From: Elysia chlorotica
Lineage: Eukaryota > Mollusca > Gastropoda > Plakobranchidae
Assembly (NCBI GenBank): GCA_003991915.1
Contig: RQTK01000226.1
Span: forward strand, 261,452-325,451
Reading direction: 5' to 3'
DNA length: 64,000 nucleotides
Below are positions 19,001 through 31,764 of this stretch, piece by piece; positions within the stretch are counted from its first letter, which is position 1; every line of letters starts with the position of its first letter. The notes beneath the pieces were generated by a model, which ran no database searches, was not told where the DNA came from, and saw only the letters and a program-made list of their open reading frames with translations. Position numbers and translations under genes: made by a program.

Positions 19001-22000
19001 CCACGCCCAGCTGAAAGAGGTTTAATGGGGTTTAATGTCATTCTCTCCAGCGTTTTTAAGATAAGGGGATACTCACAGCTCAAGGAGGTGTGGGGTTTAA
19101 CGAAACTTGACGTGAAATAATTGTAGAAAAGAAAAAATATTGCTTATCCCTTGAAAGCACATTTGTTGTTTTCAAAAGCAACACATTAACCTTAAACATG
19201 ACGCTAAGTAATAAATTGGATAGAACATATAAGATCAGTCAGAAGGGAATCTGAGGTAAGGAACACAGTTTTATCTTTTCAAATTGAAACAAACATTGTA
19301 TATATTTACTTCAGTAGAGAAGGCAGCTCTGTGGGCCAAAAAATTATACATTTGATTTGTATTTTTTTTTACAAATTGGGATACTTTACGAAATATCTCT
19401 TACTTCATATTTTTTTTTACTTCTGAAGACATTTTTTTTTACTTCTGAAGACATTTTTTTGTACATAGGAAAAGATTTGATGAAGCTTCAAGTTTAGAAT
19501 GACTCACTACATTATTATTTTAGACTAAATTATTAAACAACTATCTTCAATATTGACTTGGAATTTTAAAGATTTCTTTTTTTGTATGTGAGTGAGTAAG
19601 GTTTTTATTTTTACATGGGTGTTAAAATTGTATTTATATGTTGAATTTTTACACTGAAACAAAAAAACTATGAATTATTTTGAATAAGTTATAAAGATAT
19701 TGAGAGCCATAGTTTTTGTCAGAAATTTGGAAGCATCGATTTAAGCCAAAAATCTCCATGTAATCCCAGTGCAGGGAGAAGGTAACAATTTTTCTATATA
19801 TTCTATTGAACCTTTTTATTTATGACCATAAGGCATTTATCAAGTCCTGAGTGAACAGAAAAATACTAATGGCATATAGATTGAGTTTTTTATGTTAGAT
19901 ATTAGTCAGCAGTTTATTGATTTTTAATTCGCTTGTCTTGTGTTTTGATACTGTTACAGTATTTCACGCAGTTATAGATGGATGTAAAAAGTGGCACAAT
20001 CATATTTAGTTTAGTTTTTTTTATATATATAATTGTAATAGAAGATGTGTGTAGTTTAAATCTGCTGAAAAATTATATCCGCTGTTTTCAAAACTCATAT
20101 TGTCTCTAGATGGACACGGTGGCGTATGACGAGTTTTCTCGATGGCGCCTGCAGCCGACCATGGAGCTTGGCAGTGCATACTTCACACGGATACAGCAGG
20201 AGGACATTCAGCCCTGTCTCAACTTTAAAAATACGCGGGTAAACGATCACAATCACAAGTTGCACTGGTAAAATGTAAAATGATTAACAAAATAAATGAA
20301 TAAATTGAAGGAAAAAAACAACTTGGCTTTTCTCTTTGTTTTGTTTTTTTCCTTTTTTTTCTGTTTTTTCTTGTTTCTTTTGGCATTTGGGAAAACTTCA
20401 ATCCCTGTTCTTTCACTTATGTGATTTTTTTGTTTCCCCAGCTTGGCGATAAGCTACAGCAGAGTGTCCGCGAAAACACACTAAGCATTGAACCCATTCC
20501 AGGAGACCACTCGTATCCCAGGTGAGAGAACAAGGCTGGCATGACACTTCACTTGAGTGGGTGGGGGTTGTGTGGAGATTAGAATGCTATGTTGTGCTTA
20601 ACAAGAGATAAAAAAACTCTACCCACATCAAATCTGCTTTTTTTTTTTTTGGTAAATAAACCAACTACAAACAAAATAGGCAAGTGAAATTTTTGAAATA
20701 ACTGCAATAAGAACAAAAGGTTTTCCTTTTTTTTTTTATTGAGAATATTGAAAAAAGTACAGCATGTGAATTTTGGGAGGAAAAAGGAGTTATGTTATGA
20801 ATGGAGTGTAGATTTAGGAGTCAAAGGTTGGGGAAATCACCATCTCTCAATCAACGTCTATTTCCCAATCTTTGACTCCAGAGTAATCAACACAGATCTA
20901 TGTTAAGAACTAACTCAGATGTAAATTTAGGACCAGAATTATCAGAGAAAATGTCTGCTTTTCAAAGTCCTTTGCTGGTTTATTGCGAAACCTAAAAAAG
21001 AAAAAAAAATGAAAGTTTGAAGTGTCCTGAGATTTGCTACGAGATTTCAGGCAAGAGAAGTAAGCAACTGAAAGTGAAAGTAATTTGGTGATGGCGGACC
21101 TTTACGCACTTTATACAGTGGTACATACAGGTGACAACAGGCAATGTAGGAGGGATTAATTTAATATGGTTTGACAAACTGTGATCTGGTGGTGATAATT
21201 TTCAGCACGTAGCAGCTTTTTTGTTTATCATTGATGAGTGTGGCCTTATAATGCTTTCCATTCATTTGTTCATCCCACTTGGTTCCTCTTTCATAGAAAA
21301 TGTTGCCTCTCGGAAAGTCACAAGCTCTGCAACTACAAGATCAAGTTTGAGGGTGACGATGAGTGGTACTCTATATCCCAGATGGCGCGCAACAGGGTGA
21401 GCAGTTTTGTAGGTCTAGAAATGAGAAAACTTAGATTGGCCTGAATCCAAGCTTGACCTTCATCTAACCCTACATTGCAAAATTTTTGTTGAGCATTGAT
21501 CAGTTTCAAAATAGTTTGGATAAATTTTTAACCACCAGAGTGCTGTGAGGTCGGAATTCGATCCCTATTTCAGAGGCAATAATGCAAATGTGTCGTGTCT
21601 GTCGCTTCCATTCACTAGTTCAAATCATCTTTGACTCTGCCACTTCCAGAACATAATTCATTGAATTTTGGCTAAAAAGATATATCAAATTCACAGACAG
21701 CTACGCTCTATGGTTACATCATTTTTATGAAATATACCCGAGCACTCAATTGGTTAAAAGGTTAACCCTTCAAGCTTAGACTAAGGAGAAAGTTTTGACT
21801 TGAGGCATTGGCACTTTACACATTTTGTTTTGCCATTCATAACAAATGTGATTTCACACTTACATTTAAGTAATGTGAATTCAAGATTCACATCAGTTTG
21901 GATAAATTTTTAACCACCAGGAGTTGCACTTGTTGATAAAGACTGGTTTTTTTTCCTCCCCCAGATTGCTGCTGTGTGTGATTTCTACTGCTATGTCCGT

Positions 22001-22461
22001 TACATTGTTCAGGGATTGGTGAAATGTGCCGGTGAGTGATGAGTGGAAGGGGACTTGAGAACATAACTTTTTTCATCCACCTAATATGTTTGATTGTTTG
22101 ATTGGCCCTGATGGCTGATCCAAACTATGACAACCCATTTGATAAGGAATATGCACTATATCCAAAGACCATAGCAATTATTTCAGTCTGTGGGTTAATC
22201 TACTCTGTCATATTAGTATTAGACTTCATGTCAGTTGCTTGGCAATCTTCTCTATAGCAAATGAATTAAGGTTTTCAAAGATAAAAACACATTTGATAAC
22301 CTCAATCAACTCTTCATGATTCATATTGATAAACATCAATGTATTTAATGTTTTACCCTATGTTAACCTGCGAACACATTCTCTCCCCAGACAAAGACAT
22401 GTTTGCCGAGCTGGTGAGACTGAGGCATCGTATGGCCCAGGCTAGGCTAGGACTTATATAG
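12988..22461 (+). CDS. RAB3IP: Rab-3A-interacting protein (Rabin8)-like guanine nucleotide exchange factor
   Basis: Eleven coding exons join in a continuous 538-codon frame (1617 nt with stop). The product resembles vertebrate RAB3IP/RAB3IL1 and yeast Sec2, which catalyse GDP release from Rab8/Rab3/Rab10-type GTPases on exocytic and ciliary vesicles. Residues 1-190 are Ser/Asn/Gln-rich and low in conservation. About 220-325 is the Sec2 coiled coil ([76 protein letters not shown]). About 391-538 is the conserved C-terminal region ([53 protein letters not shown]). The length is somewhat above human RAB3IP (about 460-476) because of the N-terminal part. All introns are GT-AG and all phases agree. 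A single homologue of both vertebrate paralogues is likely. Confidence 0.93.
13231..13257. repeat. TAGATC hexamer tract
   Basis: About 4.5 tandem TAGATC units. Shorter runs recur at 1797-1810, 2898-2915, 9403-9418, 13302-13312, 37477 and 45547, so the hexamer is a dispersed feature of this genome. Confidence 0.85.
14329..14871 (+). CDS. RAB3IP: RAB3IP coding exon 2
   Basis: 543 nt from acceptor GCTAG to donor GTAAAC. It encodes the Ser/Gln/Asn-rich N-terminal region ([18 protein letters not shown] onward). No domain is recognised in it. It is in frame with exon 3 by a split codon. Confidence 0.85.
15205..15373 (+). CDS. RAB3IP: RAB3IP coding exon 3
   Basis: 169 nt encoding [16 protein letters not shown] to ELSKAQK, the start of the Sec2 coiled coil. 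Donor GTGGGT. The last 107 nt plus 58 nt of intron are tandemly duplicated immediately downstream. Confidence 0.92.
15267..15599. repeat. 168-bp tandem duplication spanning an exon-intron border
   Basis: Sequence 15267-15431 recurs at 15435-15599, nearly identical, offset 168. The second copy (15435-15541) holds the 3' 107 nt of exon 3 with its donor, but no splice acceptor precedes it. Confidence 0.92.
16173..16268 (+). CDS. RAB3IP: RAB3IP coding exon 4
   Basis: 96 nt, 32 codons, [12 protein letters not shown] to DFTASLFE; acceptor TTCCAG, donor GTGAGT. Core of the Sec2 coiled coil. Confidence 0.95.
17037..17090. repeat. (TC)n imperfect microsatellite
   Basis: Two TC runs separated by a short interruption, inside an intron. 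A shorter TC run lies at 16911-16928. Confidence 0.9.
17422..17499 (+). CDS. RAB3IP: RAB3IP coding exon 5
   Basis: 78 nt, 26 codons, [14 protein letters not shown] to EANHK; acceptor TTCCAG, donor GTGAGC. Confidence 0.95.
18762..19019 (+). CDS. RAB3IP: RAB3IP coding exon 6
   Basis: 258 nt, 86 codons. It starts [20 protein letters not shown], the end of the Sec2 coiled coil, followed by a basic, Ser-rich linker to HHAQLKE. The donor is GTTTAA, weaker than the others; reading through it would stop after one codon. Confidence 0.92.
20110..20238 (+). CDS. RAB3IP: RAB3IP coding exon 7
   Basis: 129 nt, 43 codons, [18 protein letters not shown] to NFKNTR; donor GTAAAC. Confidence 0.95.
20442..20521 (+). 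CDS. RAB3IP: RAB3IP coding exon 8
   Basis: 80 nt, [20 protein letters not shown] to the split Arg codon; donor GTGAGA. Confidence 0.95.
21297..21396 (+). CDS. RAB3IP: RAB3IP coding exon 9
   Basis: 100 nt, [17 protein letters not shown] to ISQMARNR. It contains the Cys-rich turn also present in the vertebrate proteins. Donor GTGAGC. Confidence 0.95.
21965..22031 (+). CDS. RAB3IP: RAB3IP coding exon 10
   Basis: 67 nt, [20 protein letters not shown]; donor GTGAGT. Confidence 0.95.
22391..22461 (+). CDS. RAB3IP: RAB3IP terminal coding exon
   Basis: 71 nt with stop TAG; encodes [20 protein letters not shown] and GLI. It ends close to where vertebrate proteins end. Confidence 0.93.
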
Positions 22462-25400
22462 CATGCAAGTCTAGTAGAGCACCCAGATGGGATCCTGTAT
22501 GGAAAATGGGTTCAGTACCAATTCTTAGGCACTTAATCTCATTTCCCAAGGGCTTTTAAGAACTCCCTGTATCTGGACAGACTTATGTTTCTTTATACTT
22601 CATGGAAGACGTTTGTAGGTATAGCAGCTCTATTGGTTAATTTATTTAACAAAGTTTTTTCACTTTTCAAAGCTTGAGTGATAATGTGTCAGCCTGTCCA
22701 AGACCAGAAAACATCAGGTGGTGCAGACGTTTTGCAAATCAGAATTGTATGTAATTCAACAGATGAGGAATCTTTTATCCCAGTCCATCTGTGTGTTTTC
22801 ATGTGTTGTCAAACTAAATAAGTGGATGAAAATTGATTGGTGTAGAAAAATACTTTGCACCAAAATGTTTAAATGCTTGGGGATGTTATACACTGATGAC
22901 TGTAAACATTGTCAAGTGACATCACATTTTGAACAGCACAGACTTTGCGATCCACTTGACAATAATGGATGTTATAATCACAATTTTAAAAAAAGGAAAC
23001 TGAGCCATGTATAATAATTGGCATACTCTATTTCTTTGGTCACAGAAAAATGTTGTGTTTATCAAATTATAACAGAAGTTGAACACATTTGAAAGACGTC
23101 TAAAGATAAGTCTTATATTGGAAAAGTTGGGCCTGTTTTTTGTTTGACCCCTTTAAATGCTTTTGCCAACCATAAACAATAATATGTGCCCAATAGTGCA
23201 ATATGATGCAAGTGTATTTTCTCCTAACATTGTGCTCATGTCTATAGTTGGCAGTAGCTGTAAAGACCATTTATTCAGTTCTTTCTTTATCATTTTTATA
23301 CTCAAACTAAATAGGGTGGTGGTATTTTTTGCACTTGTCTAAGGAAAATTTTTCATGAAATTTTCTATGTTCTACATAATATTTCAGAAGTAATTAGATA
23401 TTATATGTTGTCAGTCCCTGGCAGATAACACTTGCACGTTATACATACTGAACTGCTCCGTACATATACGCAGAAGTGTTACTGTAATTTTATTCAGCCA
23501 AATTTTACAAATTGCTATTTACAAAAGTATTGTTGCATAAATGTGTCACAGTCAGTAGTATAAATGTAAATAAGTCACATGTTGAGAACTGTTTTGGTCA
23601 AATCCCAGGGGCTTGGTGTCTCATTGTCACAAGAGTGTCAATAAAAGTTGAGCTCTAGTTTACTTAATTAGTGTTCAAGGAGGCTTATATGCTGTTTTAT
23701 GTTCTTTTTTAATGATGATATGAACATTTTTTTAATAACCTTTTTTACAAGTCATTTTTACTTCTTTCTATATCTAGATTTTGCTTGGACTTTAAGATTT
23801 CTGCTACTCTTTTGATGCTTTTTTTTTTTTTTACACTTAGTGCCTCTAAAAGGTAAAAATGTATCATTAAGAAAACAAACTTGTTTGTGACAAAGCGTTG
23901 ATACAATTGAAGGCCAGCACAGGAAATAATGGTTGGGTGAATTGTGATAGTCATAGCTTTGCTTTCCTTCTTCCATCGTGTTAGTTTTGTGTGGTTCTTG
24001 TTTTTGTTGTTGTGTTTTTTGTGGGTTGTTGTTTTTTTCATTAATTAAACCCCTAACAGTTTCCCAAAAGATATTTGTGACTTACAAGATGATGGTTGGT
24101 CTGAGAGAGTTTCCTAGCAGATCATATTCTCAACACTGGTTGGTTCAAAGCCTATCATTTCACTAATTATGGGATTAAAAAATAGATCAAAGCGAGTACG
24201 GATAAAAAGTTGTGGATAAAGTTAAAATGTTGAGAAAACAAGGCCTGAGAGACTTAATGTAGGAATATTTCGTTTTTGTCAGGTCAAACAAACAAGTTTC
24301 GCATATTTCTCATCTCCATCAGTGAAAAAAATTTTTTGGTCTGTCATGGATGTCTTTATTTTAATGCAACATTTGTTAATGTCATTCCTTGATCTCTCTT
24401 TATTTAAACAATGTGCGTCAGATTTACTCATATGCTGCGAGAAAGATTTGAACTTTTGTTCAAAAAGATTTTTTTTCTGGTTAATTTACTTATTTTGTTG
24501 AAATTTAATTGATACAGGAATACATTCACCCAATTTTTTGTGTGAACCAATGTATATAACCATGCAAGTTTGAATGTGTGTCTTTTTTCCCCTCCTGATT
24601 CAAATATTTATACTGATATGTCCATTTCTATTTGCCTTAACATTTTTATTATATAGTTAAGATGATGTGAGTGTCAAGTGTTGTTGAAGCTTGAAGGGAT
24701 GTTTTATTATGCAGTCATAGTAGTTTTTATACTGGGATACTCCTGTAAGTTTCTTTGACCTTTAATTGTGTAAAGCAGCTAATTTTTGTAACTGTGATTG
24801 GCAAACAAAATCAAAATGTATTGATGTGCTTTTTAATATATTACTGATAGAAAATGATCACCAATTTTTAAACATGTATTTTTAGCCCTAAACTGAATGA
24901 AAATTATATTTTTTTTACGAGTACTTAATGCAATTTTTGTTGTTGTGAACTCTGTCAATGAAGATTAACAGTTCATGTGTTTGTGAATAAGCTGCTGTTG
25001 TTTTTGTTTTTCATGTATCTTCAACATGGAAGATAATAACTCTGCTCGAAATGTATTCAACAGAAAGATCATTAGGCTGGGTTGACCTCAGAAATAGTTC
25101 ATAGGTCATGTCGACGAATTTCTACTGTTTTTCCTGGGCTGGCTGTCATCGTTCTGTTATTGTAAAAATGTTGAGTTTTTCTACCACATTGAATAAGGCA
25201 AAGAGAGAGAAGCAGTTTGATTTTTGTAACACGATAGCCTATTATTGATAGAGAAATGAGGATAATAATGGGTTTAAATGTCTGCCAGAGATTTGTGGTC
25301 TAGTCCTGGAGCAGTTTGAAGGTCAGAGAGTACTAGTGGAAATATAGGGTTTTCATCCAAGCTTCCAGATATCTCATTTTCTTGATATTGTCTCTTCATC

Positions 25401-27734
25401 TGTTGTTGTTTTTCAACAACAAGAAAGAAAAAATACACACACAAAAAAGCATCAGAAGATGAAGAAGTCTTGCCATAAAATTAGATTCTCTTGTGGGTGA
25501 AACGAGCCCATGTAGACCAAACAGTGTCCCACCTTTCACAAGTTGTGGAAACGTTTTGTGTTGTTTTTCTTTACAAAGGTAACAAGTCTCTTTTCTGTTT
25601 GGCAATCGAGTGTTTTGCCTCTGTCTTGCCCTGACGGATTTCACTGAAAACTTGTAATCGTTCATGCTTTGCTTCTAGTATTCTTCCCTTGATGAAAACG
25701 CCTTGCAACATGATAAATAGTGTTTGTGTAAAGAGAGGTGAAAACTCTTCCAATGTCCCATTACCAGTTTCATAGGTCTTATCTCTTTATATAATATACC
25801 CTCTACAGCTTCTAGCTATTATGAATTTGATGCTGTAGGTCCAACTGTAGACCATAAACTTTGTGGTAAGACTTTGATAAACCAGGGGAGTCTGTAGCCT
25901 GACGCAGAGTTTTTCTTCTGGGTCTCTTAGACCAGGATTTTCTTCTTACAAAAGTTTGTTTCTCATGGATGTTGGAACTAGTACAAACCCCCAAGCAATG
26001 TGACTAGTGTGCACAGTTCAGCCCTTGTCCTCGCCCCATGGCAGATTGTAAGGAACAGCTCACTTGTATAATGTGCAGGGCAGCTTAGCAATGTGTATTG
26101 TATCAGTGTATGGTCAAGGGGAGAGTTTGGAGCTGGTCTCCTGTGTGTACAGAATGATGATGTAAGAAAAGATGCCACCCAAATTTGTATGATGCGCAGA
26201 TGGCACAGCTGATTGTTGTATACTTTTATACATTTCAAATACTGTTTGCAATTTCCATAACAGCTAGGATGAAGGGGATTTTGAAAAAAAGAAGGCCTAG
26301 TCACCAGTGAAAACAATCCTCTTTCAACATGGGTTACAATGATCTACTTTTCTTCTAATGTTTACATAGTTAGGAAAGAATGGTACATAGTATTGTACTT
26401 CTTGTTCAGCTCACACAGCTTCAATGTAAACTGTACTGACTGTGCCTTAAAGTTCAATGATATAGCTCACTTTGATTGTCGTTGCAAATATTTGTTTACT
26501 TTGGTGACCCTGTAACGTTAGTTTTGGTTCTCCTTTTCTCTCTTTTATGACTGTCACTTTTGGAACAAATGGGAAGTACATAATTATCTTTAAACACCAG
26601 TTTCCCATCCCAATACCAGTATGGAGTAGTTATGAATCGGCTTGCATCTTGATGAAAGTTCTAACTTGTTTCTAAGTGTTGTAAACTGGGGCGGTTCACC
26701 CTTGACTGGTAGGTTTGATCTTTTCCCTGAGTGATTTGAACATAACAGAACATGAGCTGCTATGAACTGAATTCTAATCCTCAATCTATGCAAACATTGC
26801 AAATGTTTTTTTCTGCTCCCTGTACCAACGTCGTGTGAGTGGGCGACTATGCCACAGGTAAAAATTTACATGTACCTTTCTGTTTTCTTCAACAATATCG
26901 AGTTTTACATTATTTGATGTGGACATACTGAAAATCGTTAATTTTTATATGTATAAAAAGGTGTTTATATGGTACTTTTTTTAATGTATGTATATTATTA
27001 TTGCTGATATTTTGAAACCATACTCATTTTTAAGGCATCTCTCTCTCTCTCTCTCTCTCTCTCATCTATTTATCTATGTGCGTCTCTCTCACTCTATCTA
27101 TCCATCTATATATTTATCTATCTGATAAAAAAAAATAACCATTTGTATCTCTTGTCATACCCAAGAGTCCAAGAGTCAAAACTATTTTCTTCTACTTTCT
27201 CCTGATGACTTTGCTTGGAAGCTACCCTGCACTGATCATCTGCAATTTTTTTCATTAAAAAACCATGATGTGCAAACATTGAGCAAAAGATGAATGCATT
27301 TTCCCCCAAGTATTCCTACCTGTATAAACACCTTTGCTTGTGATGGTGCGTATCTTGTACATTGTGTAATTTATACTGGATCATGATGAATACTCAGTAC
27401 ATGTTGGATTAAACAAGTGGTATGGCATTTATTTCAAAATACTTATCTATATACTTACACGAGACGAAAATAAAGCCAATACAACATTTTTTAATTGAGA
27501 CTTCTCTATGTTATTTAACAATTATTGTTATTGTTTCCAAAACTGTTCATTGTAAAATAATTTACCCGACAGGAAGGGGGAAAGCTTGTATTTGTATTTT
27601 TAATTACAATGGATGAGAAACAGAAAATAACTTGCTTGTTAGCTTTGTTTGCCTGCACACACAAGATGTTTGGGTGTTCAGTTGTAATATCACTGGTTTG
27701 TGTCTTCACAGATTGGCATCCCACAATCAGCATA
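22462..27734. other. RAB3IP 3' UTR and downstream AT-rich region
   Basis: No further exon is seen. An AATAAA at 23640-23645 is a plausible polyadenylation signal for the RAB3IP transcript, giving a 3' UTR of about 1.2 kb. Other polyadenylation sites further right are possible. Short ORFs in 25.4-27.3 kb have no family resemblance. Confidence 0.5.
27041..27064. repeat. (TC)n microsatellite
   Basis: Short dinucleotide run followed by a TCTATCTA-rich stretch to about 27123. Confidence 0.9.
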
Positions 27735-27860
27735 ATTTATGTCCGATCTCGCGCCCTGTAACTGGTTAGGTCTATGGCAGTATAATGTGACTGGCTGAGA
27801 CAGTAGTTATGGTATCCCCGAACCTGTCCTGTGTGTGGCAGCATATAAAATTGTCAGCAT
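27735..27860 (+). repeat. SINE fragment
   Basis: It has GTATAATGTGACTGGCTGAG, TATGGTATCCCCG, GTGTGTGGCAGCATATAAAA and TTGTCAG in the family order. The head and end are missing. Confidence 0.75.
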
Positions 27861-29082
27861 TTATAATTGATCTTTACTTATATAATTATTAAAGTTTTGT
27901 CACCAATGTATCGAAGGGCACACTTGCGCCCCTCTCTTCAGAAAACTGTAGTGGGTCGGTTCGGTTTCGTTCGTTCTTTCTTATATTTCATAATAGATCC
28001 TTTTGTTGTGCATGCTCGTGTAAATACGCTGGATTTTTTTTTTTGGGTTAAAATTAAAAACTTTTTGCTCAAACATAGTGCGCACTTTTTTTTATGATAG
28101 TGAGCATGCTTGAAAAACAAAATCCATACTCAGCATCATAAAAAACAACTGTGGCTCCTAGCATGGAACCCAGGGGAACCAGGTCAGAGATATTCCCTCT
28201 CTACAGTCAGAATTGTAAAGACCACCCGAACATCGGTTAGTCTCACTGATTTAAGACCTCGCTGCAAACTGAAGTTTCTGAAAGCATCAATGTATAAATT
28301 AAAATTTAACTTTGATAATACTACTACTACACATAGATATTTTAAACTACTGTATTCTTCAATCTTCACCGACCGTCTTTATGCCTTTACTATTGCATGA
28401 AAGAAACAGTTCACCGTTACAAAAGTACTGCATTTAACTTCCAAAGGCACAATATAGCCTTTAGTGTGCTGACGTGCACTGAATACAAACCATGTAAAGT
28501 ACATTTTTTAAAGTCCATTTCTTCAATTCACCGATATTTTGAACAATGAGTCAAGTTTCCTTCTAAGCCATTCACCATCACGCTCTCTTTCAGACGTATA
28601 CTAACATTTATTATTATTATTGTTATTAAAATTTCGTTTGTTTATCATTACAAGAAGGGGTGGACAATATATTATTAAAATACTAAATGACAATATATTA
28701 TTAAAATACTAAATGACTGCTCTTCTGTAATTAGTTTTGAGATGTTAATGATGCATGACATCCATACACGTGTAGCCTATGTACCTCGTGTGGTTGTTAG
28801 CTCATGTGTTTTTTAATTAAGTTTTTACACAATCGCAGTCAAATGTTGAAACAAGGTCATACATGTAATTATCTAGATCTATGGTAGTAACAGCGACGTT
28901 TGACAAAAAGAGCTCGCAGTGGAACTGAGTGATACGGGAAGCTAGCGTGGCGCGCGCTTTATTGAAAGTAAGGCGGCTGACCAATCTTTAGACATATTTT
29001 TTCATAAGGTTTTAAAAAGCAAGCAACCGCCATGATTATACGCAACACCCCCACCCCCCACCCCTTTCCCCACAAAACGCTC
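27861..29082. other. Non-coding stretch
   Basis: No gene seen. A 28-bp segment is repeated twice in tandem at about 28663-28718. Confidence 0.6.
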
Positions 29083-29289
29083 TCTGGGCGAACTGGCGCA
29101 GGCAGAGCGTTAGTCTCCCATTTGGGAAGATGGTGGGTCGAAACTCACAATCGGACAATGTGTTTGTCGGATTTAGATCCTCATTAGCTGGGTCGGCGTC
29201 AGTATAATGTGACCGGCTGTTACAATAGTTCTGGTATCCCCGCACTGTCTCGTCTGTAGCAGCACCTTAAACACTCAGAGTCAGACGTT
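29083..29289 (+). repeat. SINE copy
   Basis: A tRNA-like head (GCGAACTGGCGCAGGCAGAG, then GGGTCGAAACTC as B box), then GTCGGCGTCAGTATAATGTG, GGTATCCCCGC and GTCAGACG. Its tail runs into the tandem repeat at 29290. Confidence 0.8.
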
Positions 29290-29552
29290 AATTTTGGGAC
29301 CCGTCGCCGTAAAGGATGCTCCATGGCGAAATGGGAAACTTAAATTTAGGAGAGAGCCACTCTCGTTCAAAGAACACAATGATGCCTGTTCCATAGAGTG
29401 CCATGGCTTGCTTGGCCAAATTTTGGGACCCGTCGCCGTAAAGGGTCCTCCATGGAAACCTGAGAAACGTAAAACTAGGAGAGAGCCACTCTCGTTCAAA
29501 GAACAAAATGATAATATGCCTGTTCCATAGAGTGTCATGGCTTGCCTGGCCG
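29290..29552. repeat. Two-unit tandem repeat (about 129 bp)
   Basis: Both units start AATTTTGGGACCCGTCGCCG, a SINE-tail-like segment, and share GAGAGAGCCACTCTCGTTCA and CTGTTCCATAGAGTG. The unit probably arose by duplication of a SINE end together with flanking DNA. Confidence 0.85.
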
Positions 29553-30014
29553 ACTTACTCTACACCTGTCGTGGTAGTTATCTTTTCGACCCGATGTAGA
29601 GGAGTAACACGACGAGCTGCCGCGCCCGGCTCACTGTAACAAACAGGGTGAATCAGGCACAAGTCGACAATTTGACTTTTTGGAGTTATTTACAGTGTGA
29701 CAAGGAGTTTAAAGAATTATATCTCAATCATTTAAAAAATCTAAGACAATAATTTTTGTTTTGAAATGAAAAAGTTCAATAAAGAATATTTTTTTATGTT
29801 TGGAGGGCTCTAGCTCAAACTCATATCGGCGACTTGTGTCTGCCTCTAACCTATCGAATTTAGCTCACAGTGTGGATATGCATTCGGAGTGATAGTTAAA
29901 TGATGGATCGGCCTATCGGGGCGTGGTAGAGTGACGTTCACCCGACAGTATGAACGGCCCGTGAAACAATATTGTGGTCAGTGGTGTCAAAAGCTGTGCT
30001 TGAAAGAGAGAGAG

Positions 30015-30079
<65 letters not shown>

Positions 30080-31504
30080 GACTACATAGTGGAAACTTAA
30101 AAGCGCTGATGTTGAGAGATGTAACGATTCTTTTGTAAAAATCAACTAGAATCTTTATCAAGAAACAAGATTGAAGAGAAATAAATAAAATCGAGCGCAG
30201 GGTAAAAGCCGATTGGCGTCGAAAGGCGACCTTATGCCAAGTTCCGGTTTCCTCGACTTTGTCCCACCGTGAAGGCGACCCCTAAAGCCACCGATTGGCT
30301 CTGGAGTCCTTTTTACTTCTGAAGTTCCCGAAGAACCCTAAACGGAGACGCGTGCACCAGCTGCAGTTCAAATCAAAGTCCTCCTACTCGTCAGTGAAGA
30401 CAGCAGAGCAGAGCCCCTGCCGTCTGAGCTAGCGCCTTTACTCAGCCGTTAGCCAGCTTGGTAAGAACGGCAGCCCCAGTCAGTCCAACCCATAGTTCTC
30501 TATAGAGGGAGGGAGAGAATTCTCTCCCTACAATATAAGCAAGCTATTTAGACATGCACTTGGTCGATCTTGTCTACATCAAAGGTGGACAAAATTGCCA
30601 AGGAGATGGAGGGGATGAGAGAATTTTTAAATGGAAATTAGAACAACAGAAAAGGATTATAGGGCATGGCTGAAAAAATTGCGTAGGGCACGGGAAACTA
30701 GCATGGTCAAGCCAGACATCTTGACAAAGGGTGGTCACCTCTTCGACATGGGAATCAAGAGTGACCCTTGATCAGTTGCTTCGACTGACAGGATGGCGGT
30801 GCATCCCTGTGCAAGAAAAGGTCGGAAATGCAACCTTGCAGTTGCACATAAATCAGGCTGTCAGGCAGGAGGGATGGTGGTGCAGCCTTCTATGTGAATC
30901 GGGCTGCTAGGCAGCAAGTTGGTGGCACCCTCTCGGAATAGAAAAATAAAGTGCAAGGGAGTTGCATGAGGTGAAAAGGGATGCAGAAAAACTGATCTAC
31001 CACCATGCTATAAAAATGGTGGAATCAGCAGCGATGAAATTAAAATATTTCAAAGAAAAATGAAATGAAATCTTGACCAAGGAAGGTGCTGATGCCTTTA
31101 AAAGGGGGATGAGTGTAGTGAAAGCCAATACAGTAGATTTAACTGTTGCTAAGGAGAGGGACTAACTGGACTGTAGAGGGACCACAATGTTATGGTGGCA
31201 GCAACAGGGATCACTGAAAAAAACTTCCAACCCCTGAACATTGGCGTTAAATTAAAAAGACCACAGCCGCAGCTCACCGGGGGGGGGGGGGGGGGGAATT
31301 CCATGTAGTAAATTTGCGATCTAGCCGACTCGTGCTACAGGACAGCGGTAGTACTACTACTAGTAGTAAAAATACCAGTCAAGCTTGAGGGTTAATATAA
31401 ACTATAAAGCCATCATTAACTAAGAAGAATAAGTTACTGTCTTAAGTAGAGTAATTGAGATAGACAGTGTTATCAACCATTTTTAGATAGAAAAACTGTG
31501 CTAT
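29553..31504. other. Non-coding, partly repeat-like
   Basis: A GA tract lies inside. 30200-31260 is less AT-rich and looks like old repeat or broken element sequence. No frame stays open, and I could not assign a family. A GGGAGAGAATTCTCTCCC palindrome is at about 30509-30526, and a poly-G run at about 31280-31296. Confidence 0.5.
30007..30076. repeat. (GA)n microsatellite
   Basis: GA run with a short GATA interruption. Confidence 0.95.
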
Positions 31505-31750
31505 TGTGGTGTAATTGGGTTTTGGCCTGATCCGGCTAGGCAACCCTGGCAGGAACCGGATGCAGCTGGGGGGCGCGACCTCGACCTCGGTGTTACCGTT
31601 ATGTTTTCAGGCAGTTGAATTGTCGTCGGTCTAAGGGTAAGGTTCGTCCTCCTTGGATCTCCGATGCTGAGACTCATCGGCTCCATCTACATTCATATTC
31701 TATATTATTAGATCTAGTATAATATTCATATACTCCTCTGATTTACCACA
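31505..31750 (+). repeat. 5' LTR
   Basis: 246 bp, starting TGTGGTGTAA and ending TTACCACA, so the ends are short inverted repeats with TG...CA termini. I see no difference from the 3' LTR at 35277-35522. An AT-rich part near 31695-31735 could hold the promoter. Confidence 0.93.
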
Positions 31751-31751
31751 C

Positions 31752-31764
31752 TGGTGTCAGAAGT
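31752..31764 (+). promoter_or_regulatory. Primer binding site, tRNA-Leu type
   Basis: TGGTGTCAGAAGT, one base after the LTR. It is complementary to the CCA-ended 3' terminus typical of animal tRNA-Leu. Confidence 0.75.

Larger units (their letters stand above)
13014..22390. other. RAB3IP introns
   Basis: Ten introns, 0.36 to 1.3 kb, AT-rich with long poly-T runs. Apart from the repeats listed separately (AGATCT tract, TC tracts, the 168-bp duplication) I see nothing in them. ORFs inside introns run through splice sites of real exons or are compositional. Confidence 0.7.
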